Positions 34,660-45,752 are shown, counted from the stretch's first letter. The stretch is 64,000 nucleotides of DNA from Margaritifera margaritifera (GCA_029931535.1 JAQPZY010001372.1:310001-374000), one strand, 5' to 3'. A program made the numbers and translations. Notes: generated by a model not told the origin, from the letters alone.

Positions 34660-35010
34660 ACTATTGCCTTTTAAAAGGACGGATAAACAAGAAATTAACA
34701 CAAATATCACATGTGTGCAGTCATGCAGACGAAGACTGGAGAGTAGAAATGATGAGCACACTGGGGGGAGGGGAGGAGTAGAGTAAACTTACATTCTGAT
34801 GGTATGGAAAAGTCCAGTGTTCAGCAATATTGGATTGGGCCACTAGAGGGGGACAGGACATTTAAAATGAAACAAACTTCAATAGCTTTAATAATAGATA
34901 TCATTATGTGGAGAACGTGGACTTTAACAGTGTGTGCTGCTATAGGGATAAAGGGAATTGAGCATTGTGAAAAGGTATGGGGAAATGGGAATTAAACATT
35001 GACATTATTG
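34660..35010. other. spacer, unassigned open frame
   Basis: A 63-codon frame (34804-34995) and a G-rich string near 34762-34780 are the only notable points. Confidence 0.4.
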
Positions 35011-35014
35011 ACTA

Positions 35015-35395
35015 ATACCCACCTTTACTGAGCAACACACATGTTGACTGACCAAACTCCACACGGGTTGACCGACACACACACACTCACACCTACTGAT
35101 CACTACTTCCATGTACGAACCGACACATATTCTTAACGATCATCAACCCATACATCCTGACCATAAATCAAACCAACTGACCAACACTCACACCTACTGA
35201 CCTACACACTGTCATAATGACCATCACTGACACCTTATGACCAACACACGGTCTTCCTAGATTTGTCCACACCTACAAACCAATGCAGTCCTACTGACCA
35301 TTACCCACACCTACACTTTCCTGATTAACAATCACAATTACTGACCAACACACATTCTTGTTGACCATCAACCACATCTTAAACGCACCTACCAC
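35015..35395 (+). repeat. degenerate minisatellite, CTACTGACCAACACAC units
   Basis: About twenty drifting units of 16-20 bp built from CTGACCAACACACA and CACCTACTGACC. Strongly C/A rich on plus. Confidence 0.8.
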
Positions 35396-35489
35396 ACCTG
35401 TTTACAGATGTGATAGGATAGGATGTAAAGTAGGGGGAAATGAGGACTAACACCTAATTTAAAACAGACTATAACTTACTATTTTATGA

Positions 35490-35740
35490 AAATGACTGAG
35501 ACTTATAAGTAATACTAAATTTCCGAAACAGTCACTAAATTTAGGGGAGATTTAAAAATTCCAGAAAAAAAACTTGCAATATGGTATAAGCAAAAAGCTG
35601 TACTAAAATTTAGAAACTGACACGAAATTTAGCGGAGGCTATGAGAAATCCGGAATATTAGATTAAACACGTATAAGACTAAAAGATGAACCAAATATTC
35701 TGAAACTAATACAATATCCGCAGTATTACATTACAAAATA
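35490..35740 (+). repeat. 88-bp tandem repeat, three copies
   Basis: ACTAAATTTCCGAAAC at 35514, ACTAAAATTTAGAAAC at 35602 and ACCAAATATTCTGAAAC at 35690 are exactly 88 bp apart, each followed by related A-rich sequence. Confidence 0.75.
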
Positions 35741-36300
35741 TGCCTGATTACTGAGGTCTAAAATGGAATCTAGAGCAGACATTTTATATTATTCATAATG
35801 TATAATGTCTTTGGTTTCTTCTGTGGATGCAAATTGTAAACTTTGGAAAAGATTCGTTGCAGTCAGAGACCATTCTGCCAAAACCATAACAATAAACGCA
35901 GTATCGTAGTAGATTGGCCGTGACTTTTCTATCAGAACGATGACACTCAACATCAAAGCATGATGGGAAAGAGTCTGGCAAACGTTATATATGACCTGGC
36001 ATGGTAATATTCATTTCATTGTATTAGTGATAGAAGGATTATAATTGATGTACAGAAGAACCACTGAACTTGAATATGTTACCTGACAATATGCATGGAA
36101 ATTAGATCGGATTAATGGACTCATTTGATTTTATCTACCATACATAGTAGTTATAACTGTAAGACTCCTATTGCTGCGAGGAAGAGCTAACGCGGGAATT
36201 CATTTAAAAAGTGCTACTCAAATGTAAATAACTCCAACATTTTCTACATGTTTGCATTTCTTCAGCATCTTATTCTTGGTCGCTCAGCTGTTCTGTAATT
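35741..36300. other. AT-rich intergenic DNA
   Basis: Nothing recognised. This flanks the 3' end of Polinton relic B. Confidence 0.45.
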
Positions 36301-36319
36301 TGTAATGGTATCTTAGAGA

Positions 36320-36450
36320 GTGTACTGAAAGTGGAAAGGGTTTGGCTCAATAGCTCTGTTGAGGGCTGCATTACTGACGATACCAATGAATACACGTTTA
36401 GGGAAGTAACCATAGAATACATCATCTTTCTTCATGGATCGGACTTCATT
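36320..36450 (-). pseudogene. Polinton major capsid protein fragment (relic B)
   Basis: On minus the frame reads MKKDDVFYGYFPKRVFIGIV, SNAALNRAIEPNPFHFQY and a stop. It matches the second jelly-roll entry region seen in relic A at about 20500-20590 (QLPKHLLIGIVSNAALL). About 45 residues are kept. It is joined directly to penton-like sequence, which implies a deletion of the intervening genes. Confidence 0.75.
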
Positions 36451-36767
36451 GATTTCTACCAAAGTATCTTCCCAGTGGGTTTAATTTTCCATTTGTATGA
36501 CTTCAGATAATTTCGCCGAGAAGCAACAAAAGATATTTTTGGAAATACAGCTATGTAAGTGTTACTGGGTAAAATCAAATAAAATTGATTATTGATAGCT
36601 GGCTCGTTCTCGTCTCCAAAGAGTCTCCCGATGTCAAAGAGGATGACTTTGCTTAGGTTCCAAAAGTTTGATGTGACTTGATTGGTTTTGGCTAGAGTTT
36701 TGCGTGGCCAGTGGTGTTGCCACTGTTCGTATATTTCAATGATGAACTGCGAAGAAGTTAGCCACAA
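36450..36767 (-). pseudogene. Polinton penton N-terminal fragment (relic B)
   Basis: A minus-strand open stretch ends in NNQFYLILPSNTYIAVFPK (about 36534-36590), the characteristic start of the penton with its F-Y-L-x-L-P-S-N string. A frameshift follows, then AKLSEVIQMEN and THWEDTLVEI (about 36450-36510) in another frame, with the W-E-x-x-L-x-E-I block of the first strand pair. The part before NNQFYL (to 36767) is open but not recognised. This complements relic A, which keeps only the penton C-terminus. Confidence 0.68.
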
Positions 36768-36959
36768 AAAAAACCCGGCTGCTTATTCCCTTCTTCTACA
36801 TTTGAGTTTTTCCAATAGCCGCTCCAACGATCTGACACGAAAAGAAAATTAATGTTGGGCGACATGTTAACCACACCACACCCATCATGTTGTTTATATT
36901 TCTGCGGTTCCTAACTTAAACGGATGAGGTTAATATAGGTGGCGGCATGTTCCTAACTT

Positions 36960-37645
36960 CTTCTTTTCATAGCCGATGAACTTCAATCTAAGAATCAAAA
37001 CTAGATGGATAACCTTTCCTACGGGCGTTCATTTATTTGATGACGCGTTTTTCCACTTTACATGTTTTTTGGTCAAGAATGCTTTCAATATCGTAAAGGT
37101 CGTCTCATTTCTCGTTCACTCGTAGTTACTCAGGCGAGTAAAATGTTCCTTTTTAAGGTGATCCGTTCATATCTTTCAATTTATATACAGGTGGATGACG
37201 TCCACGAATGTGTCCTGTCACAGGAAACAGTTATGTGGTCGAGTTGAATTTATATCGTTTGTCGCTTTTCCACCGTAGAATGTGTCGACCATATAGTTTC
37301 AACACAATTTTCAAAGCGGACACTGACTCTGAACCTGTTTTGAAAGTCAGAAGGATCACCCAAGCCGATTTTCAAAATACACTGATCATGCAAAATAAAT
37401 ATTTGCAACCTCGATATCCAAAAATCAAGTAGGGAACATCAGCCAAATCGGCGGGTCATTGATGATCTAGTCATTTGACCTTTGTTTGACTTCTTAGTAA
37501 GGTACGTAGAATGTACGTCAAATGTGATTGCATCCATTGTTGCACATCCTGGAGACAAACACTTTTGAGTGTGGCTTTGGCTGCACCATACCAGCACGTG
37601 CAGGGTTGTATTGAATGTTCGCCACAAAACTATGTCCATACTTCT
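36960..37645 (-). pseudogene. Polinton integrase with chromodomain, central deletion (relic B)
   Basis: On minus, starting near 37645: NPARAG, then LKSVCLQDVQQWMQSHLTYI (W-x-x-S/Q motif). A stop-containing LDHQ*PADLADVPYLI follows at about 37430-37480, where the first catalytic Asp lies in ADLADV. YRGCKYLFCMISVF, SAWVILLTFKTGSESVSALK and LRWKSDKRYKFNST (about 37235-37290) follow in frame, the last being the second-Asp region. The sequence then jumps across a deletion to HPPVYKLKDMNGSP, GTFYSPE and DDLYDIESIL with a basic GYPSSFDS end (about 36985-37195), the C-terminal chromodomain that guides target choice. There are at least five stops. The plus-strand open frames here are shadows. Confidence 0.85.
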
Positions 37646-37649
37646 GTTC

Positions 37650-38400
37650 GATAAGTCAACCAATGTTCGATATTTAAAGTCTTCTAACAGGCACAATACT
37701 CTGTCAAACACAGATGACATAAAAAAGAGTAATGGATACGGTTGTTACATACTTCTACAGATGGCAGATATAAGCCGTTTTCAAATAGATAGCAGTATGA
37801 CAAAGCTTCTTGCTATGCGTCTATACTAAATAATTTAATCTTTATATACCAGTACATGTACCACGGACAAAAAGATGTGGAGAGTTTATAATGCTGACAA
37901 ATCAACATGCCACTTTAAATAAGAAGAGTGAATGAGTAAAAGTTATACACGTCATGATGGTTTGATATAACTAAAACATGCACAATGGATAATGCTGTAC
38001 ACGTATTTACAGATCGCGTAATAGGACCGTACAATATTAACATTAAAATAAAATACAACAGTGCGGACACAATTTCTTAGACCAGTTCACGTATGTTTGT
38101 TTGTCATCTTGGGCTAAATCCAAGAGGCTATGACCAACAGAAAATTTATTTTATGTTGCAATATGCAGGCTAAAATGATGTTTTTAATTTCATATAATGA
38201 ACAGTCATCACTGCTTAGCAAAATCGCCAGGGGAAAAATATCAGAGAAAAACATATTGGTGACTTTCTTAGGGACGCCAATGAAATGGAATAATATCCGA
38301 TTAGCTCAATTAGTATAGTTATAACTTGGTCATATTTTAAATGTTTACAAACTTTAACAGCTTTTCAATACAGGCATCTAACATTAGTTGATTTAATCCG
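37650..38400. other. AT-rich intergenic DNA with one dispersed repeat copy
   Basis: Contains the partner of the 32.74-kb repeat at about 38195-38300. The open frames at 37569-37829 and 38130-38318 are not convincing genes. Confidence 0.45.
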
Positions 38401-38432
38401 TCAATCCGTCGCGTCTATATACATATATATTC

Positions 38433-38433
<1 letters not shown>

Positions 38434-38497
<64 letters not shown>
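38434..38497. repeat. (AT)n microsatellite
   Basis: AT tract of about 60 bp bordered by imperfect TA-rich sequence. Confidence 0.95.
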
Positions 38498-38502
<5 letters not shown>

Positions 38503-40200
38503 GTATATAGGTTCGGAGAATAGTAGTAGTGCTAGGGTTTGAAGTGTATCACAACCATAACTAAATCCATTAGGTATGAATTAAACTATTGGCAACAGAA
38601 AATACAAGTAAAAACGAAAAGAGATGATACGATGGAAAGATTATAAAGACATAGAGAAGAAATGTAGATCATATTATTTGCTATAATCCATATCATTTAT
38701 AATTATATAGTTAAAACTACTGATGTGCATATGAATAATCATTCTAAATAGATATGCATATTAATGCACAATTATAGTATATTGCTTTCATGACTGAAAA
38801 TAGAAAGAGAGGTCAGAAAAATTTGAAAATGTTATTGAAATTGAAGTCTTTGTACATTTGTCCATTGTGTCCTCTAGGAGAATCTATGACAAAATCTTGT
38901 AATGCTTACACAAAGGCTATTTAACCACACTATTTCGTAACTTTTCATCAAGAGGTTATGAGGAATAATGTAACCGACGTACACACTGAGTGTATCACAA
39001 TATGACTTACTAGAGATGAAGGATAATTGTTGTATGTGGTACATGGTTAAATTTGGTTAATATTAGCACTTAGCTACAACGAGACAACACAGTTCTGCAC
39101 ACAATAGGGCTTATAATTATTGTATTATTTATTTTTGTGAAAAGTATCCCAAGCTAAACTTGTCAGTTGAGTACATGGTTCGAAGATTTTTTTATGTGTT
39201 GGTAAGAATAAAATAGTTAAGACATTTTACATATTTTTCCACGGATGATCTGATTTAATTTATAATCTGCATATGGTTTATCAATCATATCAAGCCGTAT
39301 TTTCTCTTGATACAAATGTTTACATTTATCATTTACGCATGTGACACGAACAGTCCTGAGTTTTGGACACCCCAAAAATAAATGCAGAAGTGTTTACATT
39401 CCTGATGAAAAAATACGTGTATGTTAAACCAATCGTTTTATACAATTGTATTGGTAGTAAGTACATATTGAAGGGGTTTGTGCTGAAATCGTCGACATTT
39501 TGATTTGTATGTATAACCCAAATGTCTCTTTGACATTTTCTACATGCGATATTTGTGGATCATTCTCCATGACTAGCGTCAAATATATGTATCCTCCAAC
39601 CTTTTATCCCTCAAAGGAAAATGTACTGCAGAATAAACGTACAAGTACCTTGTTTGTTTGTTTTTCCAAAGTCTTGAGTACCTGCTTTGTATTTATAACT
39701 ACTCAACGCTTTAATAACACTTTGAAAGATCTAAGAAATTAAATGATTTGAACTAAGTATGTTGCAATTATTTTTTATATATTAAAATTACCGGCACCAT
39801 CAACTAAGTTTCAATTATAAGAATGTTTTTTTGTTGGGTTTTTTAGCTATCACAAAAAAAAAAATAAATTCTTCTTACTATTAAAACTTTATTATACCAC
39901 ATTTATTTCATTCAGTGATTATATTATGAGATAGATTTTCTTCCCAAAACAATGAAACAGTGTAATTTATATATCACAAAAAAAATAACCATACATGTCA
40001 AATTTAATAATGGTAAGAAAAAATGGTTCAGTTTTTTTTTAGTATTGGAACAATCCGCCTTCTCTAAGAAGCTTGGGTTAAAACATATTACGTCTTATTT
40101 ATGTAAAAAAGATACAACCTGAATGAATGACATATCCTGTCTTACGCTTTCTTGTGATTGTCACACTTTCTGGTAACTACAATTCCTAGCTATTTAGTAC
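38498..40200. other. AT-rich DNA upstream of first LRP-like exon
   Basis: Probably an intron of the LRP-like gene, since the first recognised exon starts in phase 1. No further upstream exon was recognised. Several A and T runs are present (for example 39855-39864). Confidence 0.4.
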
Positions 40201-40203
40201 AGT

Positions 40204-40443
40204 TTGGTGATAAAGGTGTTTAGTTGGCGTCTGATTGCTATTAATAAATTGAGACGCATCCGTTCTAAGAGAAGGCAGCAAGCTCACAAGACGCAGCAGA
40301 CTGCCTCCTTTTTAAAACTATTACGTGAATTAATAGCAAGCTCGACGGGCGTAGAACGTAAGAGAAAATGGAGAGAGATTCCTCTCAATGAGTTTAGCGA
40401 GATTCCCGAGCCTGCACGCCACAAAATGTTTAGTTGTTCTTAG
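40204..40443 (+). other. unassigned open frame, very basic, higher GC
   Basis: A 79-codon frame reads KLRRIRSKRRQQAHKTQQT, then a Leu-rich helix (FLKLLRELIASSTGVERKRK) and REIPLNEFSEIPEPARHK. Its base composition is clearly richer in G+C than the flanks, and the peptide looks protein-like, but I recognise no family. It ends 125 bp before the first LRP-like exon and has no splice link to it in frame (a TAG follows). It may be a fragment of a mobile element or an isolated relic. Confidence 0.3.
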
Positions 40444-40567
40444 TCATTGTATAGGTAGATAACAGCGCCTAGTAAAAACAGTTATTACTGCAATATTTAT
40501 GGGACAACTTAGAACTAAAATGCGCCTTTGAACGAAAATAAAATAGTAATTTTTCTTCCTTCTTCAG

Positions 40568-40801
40568 ATAACTTACCTGACAACTTTCTCCTGATCACGG
40601 ACAGATCCAAGAGATCTATTTATCGAATGGACATCAATAATTACAGCTATTTCAACATTCCACTTGAACATATTTCTAATCCTTATGCCATCGACTTCGA
40701 TCCGCATGCTGCCGTTATGTTCTGGACCGATGGCGATCTTCGACAAATTAATTCGGGATCTATATATGGCAGTCAAACAACCGTGCTCCATTTAAAGCAC
40801 T
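40568..40801 (+). CDS. LDL-receptor-related protein, module 1 exon 1 (propeller blades 1-2)
   Basis: The protein is a cell-surface receptor of the LDL-receptor-related class, whose six-bladed YWTD beta-propellers bind extracellular ligands. This exon (acceptor CTTCCTTCTTCAG, donor T|GTGAGT) reads NLPDNFLLITDRSKRSIYRM, HISNPYAIDFDPHAAV, MFWTDGDLRQINSGSIYG. The F-W-T-D string is the blade motif and the LPDNFLLITD start is shared with exon 62094-62330. It begins and ends in phase 1 (234 nt). The first base of its first codon comes from an upstream exon not seen in the window. The six exons of module 1 join to 921 nt (307 codons) without a stop, strong evidence for a real and functional gene segment. 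The frame upstream of the acceptor (from 40528) is intronic. Which family member (LRP1, 4, 5/6-like or other) cannot be decided. Confidence 0.9.
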
Positions 40802-41422
40802 GTGAGTATCTACTATATACTGGGCTATCTACTATCGATATTGTGTCGAGGAGAAAGCTAATTGTATTTTTCTGATTCAATCGTTATAAAAGGTGAGACA
40901 CATATGAGTTTATTATTTTCTCAGTTTGTCAGTCAAACTAAATTATCTGTTGAGGTATTACTTTACATTCTGGGTATTACTGACATTGTAGAGTGATAAC
41001 ATAATAGATACTAAATAATTTGTGTATCATCCTTCCTAAAGTACAAATCAATGACATAACTCTAAGTTAGTTCTGTATGCATCATATAACTTAAACATTG
41101 TGGGATAAATAACACACTCGGCCTAACAATGTTCCTATCAGTCCTAAGATGTATATACAATCTGATCCTTTTTAAATAAATGATGTTTTATCTATAAATA
41201 TTTGAGCGGATTCAAATAAAATTGTTTTAATGTCCCTACGTACGTACTTACAATATTTTAGACTAAGATTTGTTCTGGATCTTATAGTGTCTATGTGTGC
41301 TGTCGAACGCAACCGTCATTTAGCTTTTGAAACGTATGTATTAATTACAGTTTATTTTAAAACATCAAGTCAATTTTAATTAAATATTTTTTGTGTCGTT
41401 TTGTTTTGCCTTCCTTTATTAG

Positions 41423-41591
41423 ATGCTGTTCTAAATGGAATTGCAGTAGACTCAATCTCCAGACTCCTGTTTTACACAGACGGCGAAAGAAACATCATTG
41501 CTGTCATCAGCCTTAATGATTATCTTCAAAAAACAGTTATCAGTACTAGTTTGAACACACCACTAGCCATTGTGACGGATCCTACAAATGG
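41423..41591 (+). CDS. LDL-receptor-related protein, module 1 exon 2
   Basis: Acceptor CTTCCTTTATTAG, donor GG|GTAGAG. It enters in phase 1 and leaves in phase 2. It reads LNGIAVDSISRLLFYTDGER, then NIIAVISLNDYLQKTVIS and TPLAIVTDPTNG. The G-I-A-V-D and L-F-Y-T-D strings are the second propeller blade. A second in-frame acceptor (GCAG at 41443-41446) lies exactly 24 nt inside the exon and corresponds to the only acceptor available in the paralogous exon at 63189. Confidence 0.9.
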
Positions 41592-42182
41592 GTAGAGATT
41601 ATTTCTTTGCCAAAAAAAAAAAAAAAAAAATAATAATAACCCCAGTGTATACGTCGGTGCCTGTGGACCGTTCCACATATAGTTTCAGCAAAAGTTACAC
41701 ACCATTTTTGGTTCGTTCATGTATATGCATGACAGACTTAATGTCTTCTCCCGCACTCTTATGTTGCAGTTCAGGTACATTAGCGAAGCTGGGGAACGAC
41801 GGTAATAGAATATATACATGGACCAATTTATCTGCTGGATAGTTCTGAATATTGGATGCTATAAAGTGGAAGTGTTTAGGTTTCATTTCTAATCTGAGTC
41901 AGAAATTGTCAATACAAATAAGTGTCAATACCTAAGTGGCCATAAAGCATGGACTTTCAAAGTATGCATAAGGGCATTGAGTAATGCAAATTATTTTGCT
42001 GTAATTTAGTGATACTTTCGTTTAGTGTCACATATATCTTTATCTTTTTACTACGTATTTCAATTTACAAAAAACAACTTCTTTTCGGATATTCAAATCA
42101 GGTTAAGAAATCGTATCTTTATCCTTGCTATTCCTTTGAAAAATTCAAAACTTATAACTATCTTCCTAATGTTTTATTGTAG

Positions 42183-42301
42183 TACCATCTATTGGACTAG
42201 CCATGCTAAAATTGAGAAGTCCAACTACGATGGTACGAACCGAGAGGAGGTTATCAATACTGGGCTTGGAGCTTCTGTTGACCTGGCTGTGGATATTACT
42301 G
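42183..42301 (+). CDS. LDL-receptor-related protein, module 1 exon 3
   Basis: Acceptor TTTTATTGTAG, donor G|GTTGAC. Phase 2 in, phase 1 out, 119 nt. It reads TIYWTSHAKIEKSNYDGTNR and EEVINTGLGASVDLAVDIT. Y-W-T-S with the following I-E-x-S-N-x-D-G-T-N-R is a textbook YWTD blade. Confidence 0.92.
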
Positions 42302-43163
42302 GTTGACCTTTTTCTTTGCATCAGTGTTTCCAAAGAATATTTCTAAGAAACCATGTGTACTTTCTCTATATGACATGTAATACCGTGTTTCAAGATCTTG
42401 GTAACTTCTAGCAATGCTTGGAAACTATTGTAAAGTTTCTGGGAAGTCCTTACAATTAAAAAAAAAATCAAACAAGTATTGGGAAAATCATAAAATGGCG
42501 GTTATTTAACAATTTGACGTTATTCAATTCAGATGGAATGGCTTCGTAGATTTGATAAAAATGTATAACAGCAATATTCTGACATTGTTATTTTGTGCAA
42601 TTTAAATACATGAAGCTTGTACATTTCACGGTTTTTGAAACTATATCGGAAGACGATCAGTACGATCTACACATTTCCTTTGGATAAAACATTTTACGAG
42701 ATGCTATATTTTCACGACAATATTATTATTATGTTTTTGAAAAAAATGTGTCAAAAGTTTACGACTGTCGCCTTTAAAAATACTACAAAATCGTATGCAG
42801 TGTATAATATTGACAGTATTTGCAAGAAAGGAAGAGTGAGTTTTCACTGTAAAATCCATAAAAATGCCTTCATGATCTCTAGCATATTCGTGCAGTTTGC
42901 TAAATGGCAATTATTAGTACGTTCCTATTGATGCACAACAGGGGTCACAAAAGATATAGGTCAGAAAAGATGAAATCTTAAGCTGAAATGTGCTCCATTT
43001 TGTTGTAGTGAATCCTGTATGTTTGTAATATGAACCTATTCCAAGTTGAAATATATGAATGTGTCCCTACGAGTAGGGTACTTGTTTGTCATAAGTAGCA
43101 ACAATGTAATGAACATCTAGCAGCAAAAAATACTTAAATAAAATGCAGGAATAATATTTGCAG

Positions 43164-43323
43164 TGGGCGTTATGTACTGGTGTGACTACAGCACGAGGAA
43201 GATAGAGCGAGCTAATGTGGACGGTTCTAATCGTCAAGTTCTTTACCAGGCACAAACATCATTATATAAATGCAGCATTGCTTTGTATCAATCTTACCTG
43301 TACTACAGCGACTCGGCGCACAG
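43164..43323 (+). CDS. LDL-receptor-related protein, module 1 exon 4
   Basis: Acceptor ATATTTGCAG, donor AG|GTATGG. Phase 1 in, phase 2 out, 160 nt. It reads VMYWCDYSTRKIERANVDGS and NRQVLYQAQTSLYKCSIALY, then SYLYYSDSAH. It covers one full blade (M-Y-W-C-D ... I-E-R-A-N-V-D-G-S-N-R) and the start of the next (L-Y-Y-S-D). The Cys replacing Thr in the YWTD string and the lone Cys in YKC are unusual; they might pair with each other. Confidence 0.92.
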
Positions 43324-44454
43324 GTATGGTCAGATAATAGCATGTTTCTGATTGCAATCAATCTGTGTAGTAAAAGTAAAAGGTACTGTGAAAGTGATCA
43401 AAATATTGAATCATATCGTGTTTTTTCCTTTTTGTTTCTTTCTTTTTTTTGTTCAGTCAATTGATGTTTTAATACTATAAATTAACCGAATAATTTTCGT
43501 TAACACAATATTTCGTTTATTGATATAGTAAATATTATAGAGGTTAGTGAAACATTCTCACATAATAATCAAATCCGACAGCTTTCATAGCGTAGCTTTT
43601 TATATTCACTTAATATTTTGATGATTGTATGTTTACCGGCTATAGTTTTCGAATTTACTTTGCTGTTTCTTTATAAAAACCTTAATTGTATGTCTTTACG
43701 CATATGACAGTCTTATTCAGTAATTTCCGGTTTACTCAAACTGTAATAGTTACTTCATTCTACCTTGCAATCAACGTCTGAAGCTAGTTAACATCACTAT
43801 TTAGGCCAGTTTTAGTATTATATTCAATCGATATTTTGCCCATAAACTTATATCGTTTGTTGCAGAGTTCATGAGGTATTTTCACAATAATTTTTGGTGA
43901 TACTGAATATTGAATATACACAGGTAATGATATGTTCAGTCAACAACTAGTTGTATTAGTTTAAGGAAAATATAAAAGTGAGAAAAAAGTAGTTGCAGAT
44001 GTGATCGCTCCACAATGGTGATACCATTTTTATTACCACTGTTGATATATAAATTTCTCTCACACTGACACATTTCAGTATCCCGTTATCAAATATATAG
44101 CAACATTGATTCATACTTCGAGATACTTGGATAATAGGCACCACGCAAATCCAGAAAAAAAGCGTGAAAATGAGAGGACTGGCCTATAATATTTATCAGG
44201 AACGTGAAACTAAACGCAACCAATAGTTTCGTACAAAGTAAGCGTGTGTCATAGGGTCAGAAAAGCAACTCTAAGCTAAAAACAACTTCCATACTAACTC
44301 CAATGACATTAATAACCTTCGACTTTGAATGTTGAATAATTTATTTTTTTTAAAAAAAAGAAACCGATGCCATACAACCATCGCCTTCTTAGTCATCTTT
44401 GTCATTATCTTCATGCCTATGTTGCTTTAATTTACAATATATTTTTATCTTTAG

Positions 44455-44564
44455 CATTTTAATGAGAATCGGAACGGATGGAAGTGATATGACCTCCATT
44501 GGTCCCTCCGTATTTAATGATGTGATGGATATTCGTGTACACAGTAATGTGTCTGGAAATCAAG
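44455..44564 (+). CDS. LDL-receptor-related protein, module 1 exon 5
   Basis: Acceptor TTATCTTTAG, donor AG|GTACAC. Phase 2 in, phase 1 out, 110 nt. It reads ILMRIGTDGSDMTSIGPSVF and NDVMDIRVHSNVSGNQ, the last propeller strands before the EGF-like domain. Asn-Val-Ser is a possible N-glycosylation site. Confidence 0.85.
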
Positions 44565-45145
44565 GTACACATGATCCAAATCTTACAGTCAGTTTCATTG
44601 ACATAATATTCGCTTCAGTATAATAACAATGTTATCAATATTTCTTTTGTCTTTCGAAACATTATATTTCTGTTCCAGAAAGGTTTGCCAGAAACGATTT
44701 TTCATTAAATCATAAAAATGACTGTATTTCAAATCAAGATTATAATTATTATAAACAACTGATCATCTTTTTTATTGTTAAAAGCTTGCATGAATGTATG
44801 TAATATGACTAATTACACTATTAAAAGAATAGAAACTATACCATTTCATATTATATTATGTCATGGGTCTAGTAAACAAAGCAATATCACGTCCAGTGTA
44901 TATCAGTTGTGTATAACATCATGAATCTGTGGTGATTTAGCTTGCAAGAAATGCATCTGTTTGTAAATATGTATGACTATTTGTGAACTGCTTCAAATAT
45001 ATAAGTACTCTACATTAAACTAGACTAAACGTGATAAATTTATATCTTACGGCCCGTGACATTGCATAGAATAATAACATATATTAAGAATAAATGAATC
45101 CAAACTCTGATCAACTGCTCAAATGGTATGTATACATATTTATAG

Positions 45146-45274
45146 GGATGAACGGGTGTTACAATGGGCACAGAGGTTGTAGCCACTTTTGTTTTCCGCG
45201 ACCTGGTGGATTCAAGGTGTGTGACTGCCCAGATGGCATGACTCTCCAGCCCGATGGTCTAATCTGCGGAAACT
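45146..45274 (+). CDS. LDL-receptor-related protein, module 1 exon 6 (EGF-like domain)
   Basis: Acceptor TATTTATAG, donor ACT|GTGAGT. Phase 1 on both sides, 129 nt. It reads MNGCYNGHRGCSHFCFPRPG, GFKVCDCPDGMTLQPDGLIC. Six cysteines in the spacing C-x6-C-x3-C-x9-C-x-C-x12-C define the EGF-like domain that closes a YWTD propeller. The next recognised exon (62094) fits its phase exactly, so the EGF domain appears to lead straight into a second propeller. Confidence 0.92.
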
Positions 45275-45574
45275 GTGAGTTATCCCTTCCTTTTGATTAC
45301 TATATAAACGTGTGTTTTCCTAGCATTCAATAATTCTGACAGCCGATAAGTCAAGTTGCTGTAAATTATTTGTTTTATGCTGCATACACAATAAATAAAT
45401 AAGGTATGATGGTTATGAATTGATTTCATAATTTTCCATTTCTGCATGTGTAGACTGAATTTGTATATTTTTGCATATTAACTCATTATCTTACTCGTTT
45501 TGGTATAGCATTGTTGTAAGTAATTCCACCTGTTCCGATGTGAACTTAAACGAGAGGACGTGGGAATTGTTCCT

Positions 45575-45688
45575 TGCAGGCAATGCGATGAGAGCCGTAA
45601 ATAGCATAAACGAATTCGAATCTCAGCAGGGGAAGAATTAAAATGTAAAATGAATCTACCAGTATGATCATATTTTTCTCCACACACA

Positions 45689-45690
<2 letters not shown>
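45575..45690 (+). repeat. SINE fragment related to the 4.5-5.1 kb dimer
   Basis: GCAATGCGATG..GCCGTAA (spaced), then ATTCGAATCTCAGCAGGGGA (45613-45632), AATTAAAATG and a TATGATCATATTTTTCTCC end match the B-box part of the SINE at 4930-5010. It is followed at once by a microsatellite. Confidence 0.65.

Positions 45691-45691
<1 letters not shown>

Positions 45692-45752
<61 letters not shown>
45692..45752. repeat. (AT)n microsatellite at SINE 3' end
   Basis: AT tract preceded by a short CACACACG string. Confidence 0.95.

Larger units (their letters stand above)
36300..37650 (-). mobile_element. second Polinton/Maverick relic (relic B)
   Basis: Read on minus, integrase, penton N-terminus and a piece of major capsid protein follow in the same order as in relic A, but in the opposite orientation and with large internal deletions. 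Corresponding blocks differ in sequence (for example PKRVFIGIVSNAALNRA here against PKHLLIGIVSNAALLSS in A), so this is not a recent copy of A. Only about 1.35 kb of an element of at least 15 kb remains, and it lies about 15 kb from relic A. Confidence 0.82.

Noticed and set aside
36456..36767. 103-codon minus frame considered as a host gene
   Set aside because: It contains the penton start block and is flanked by integrase and capsid pieces, so it belongs to Polinton relic B.
37208..37432. Protein-like open frame on plus
   Set aside because: It is the antisense of the Polinton B integrase core, whose conserved blocks are on minus.
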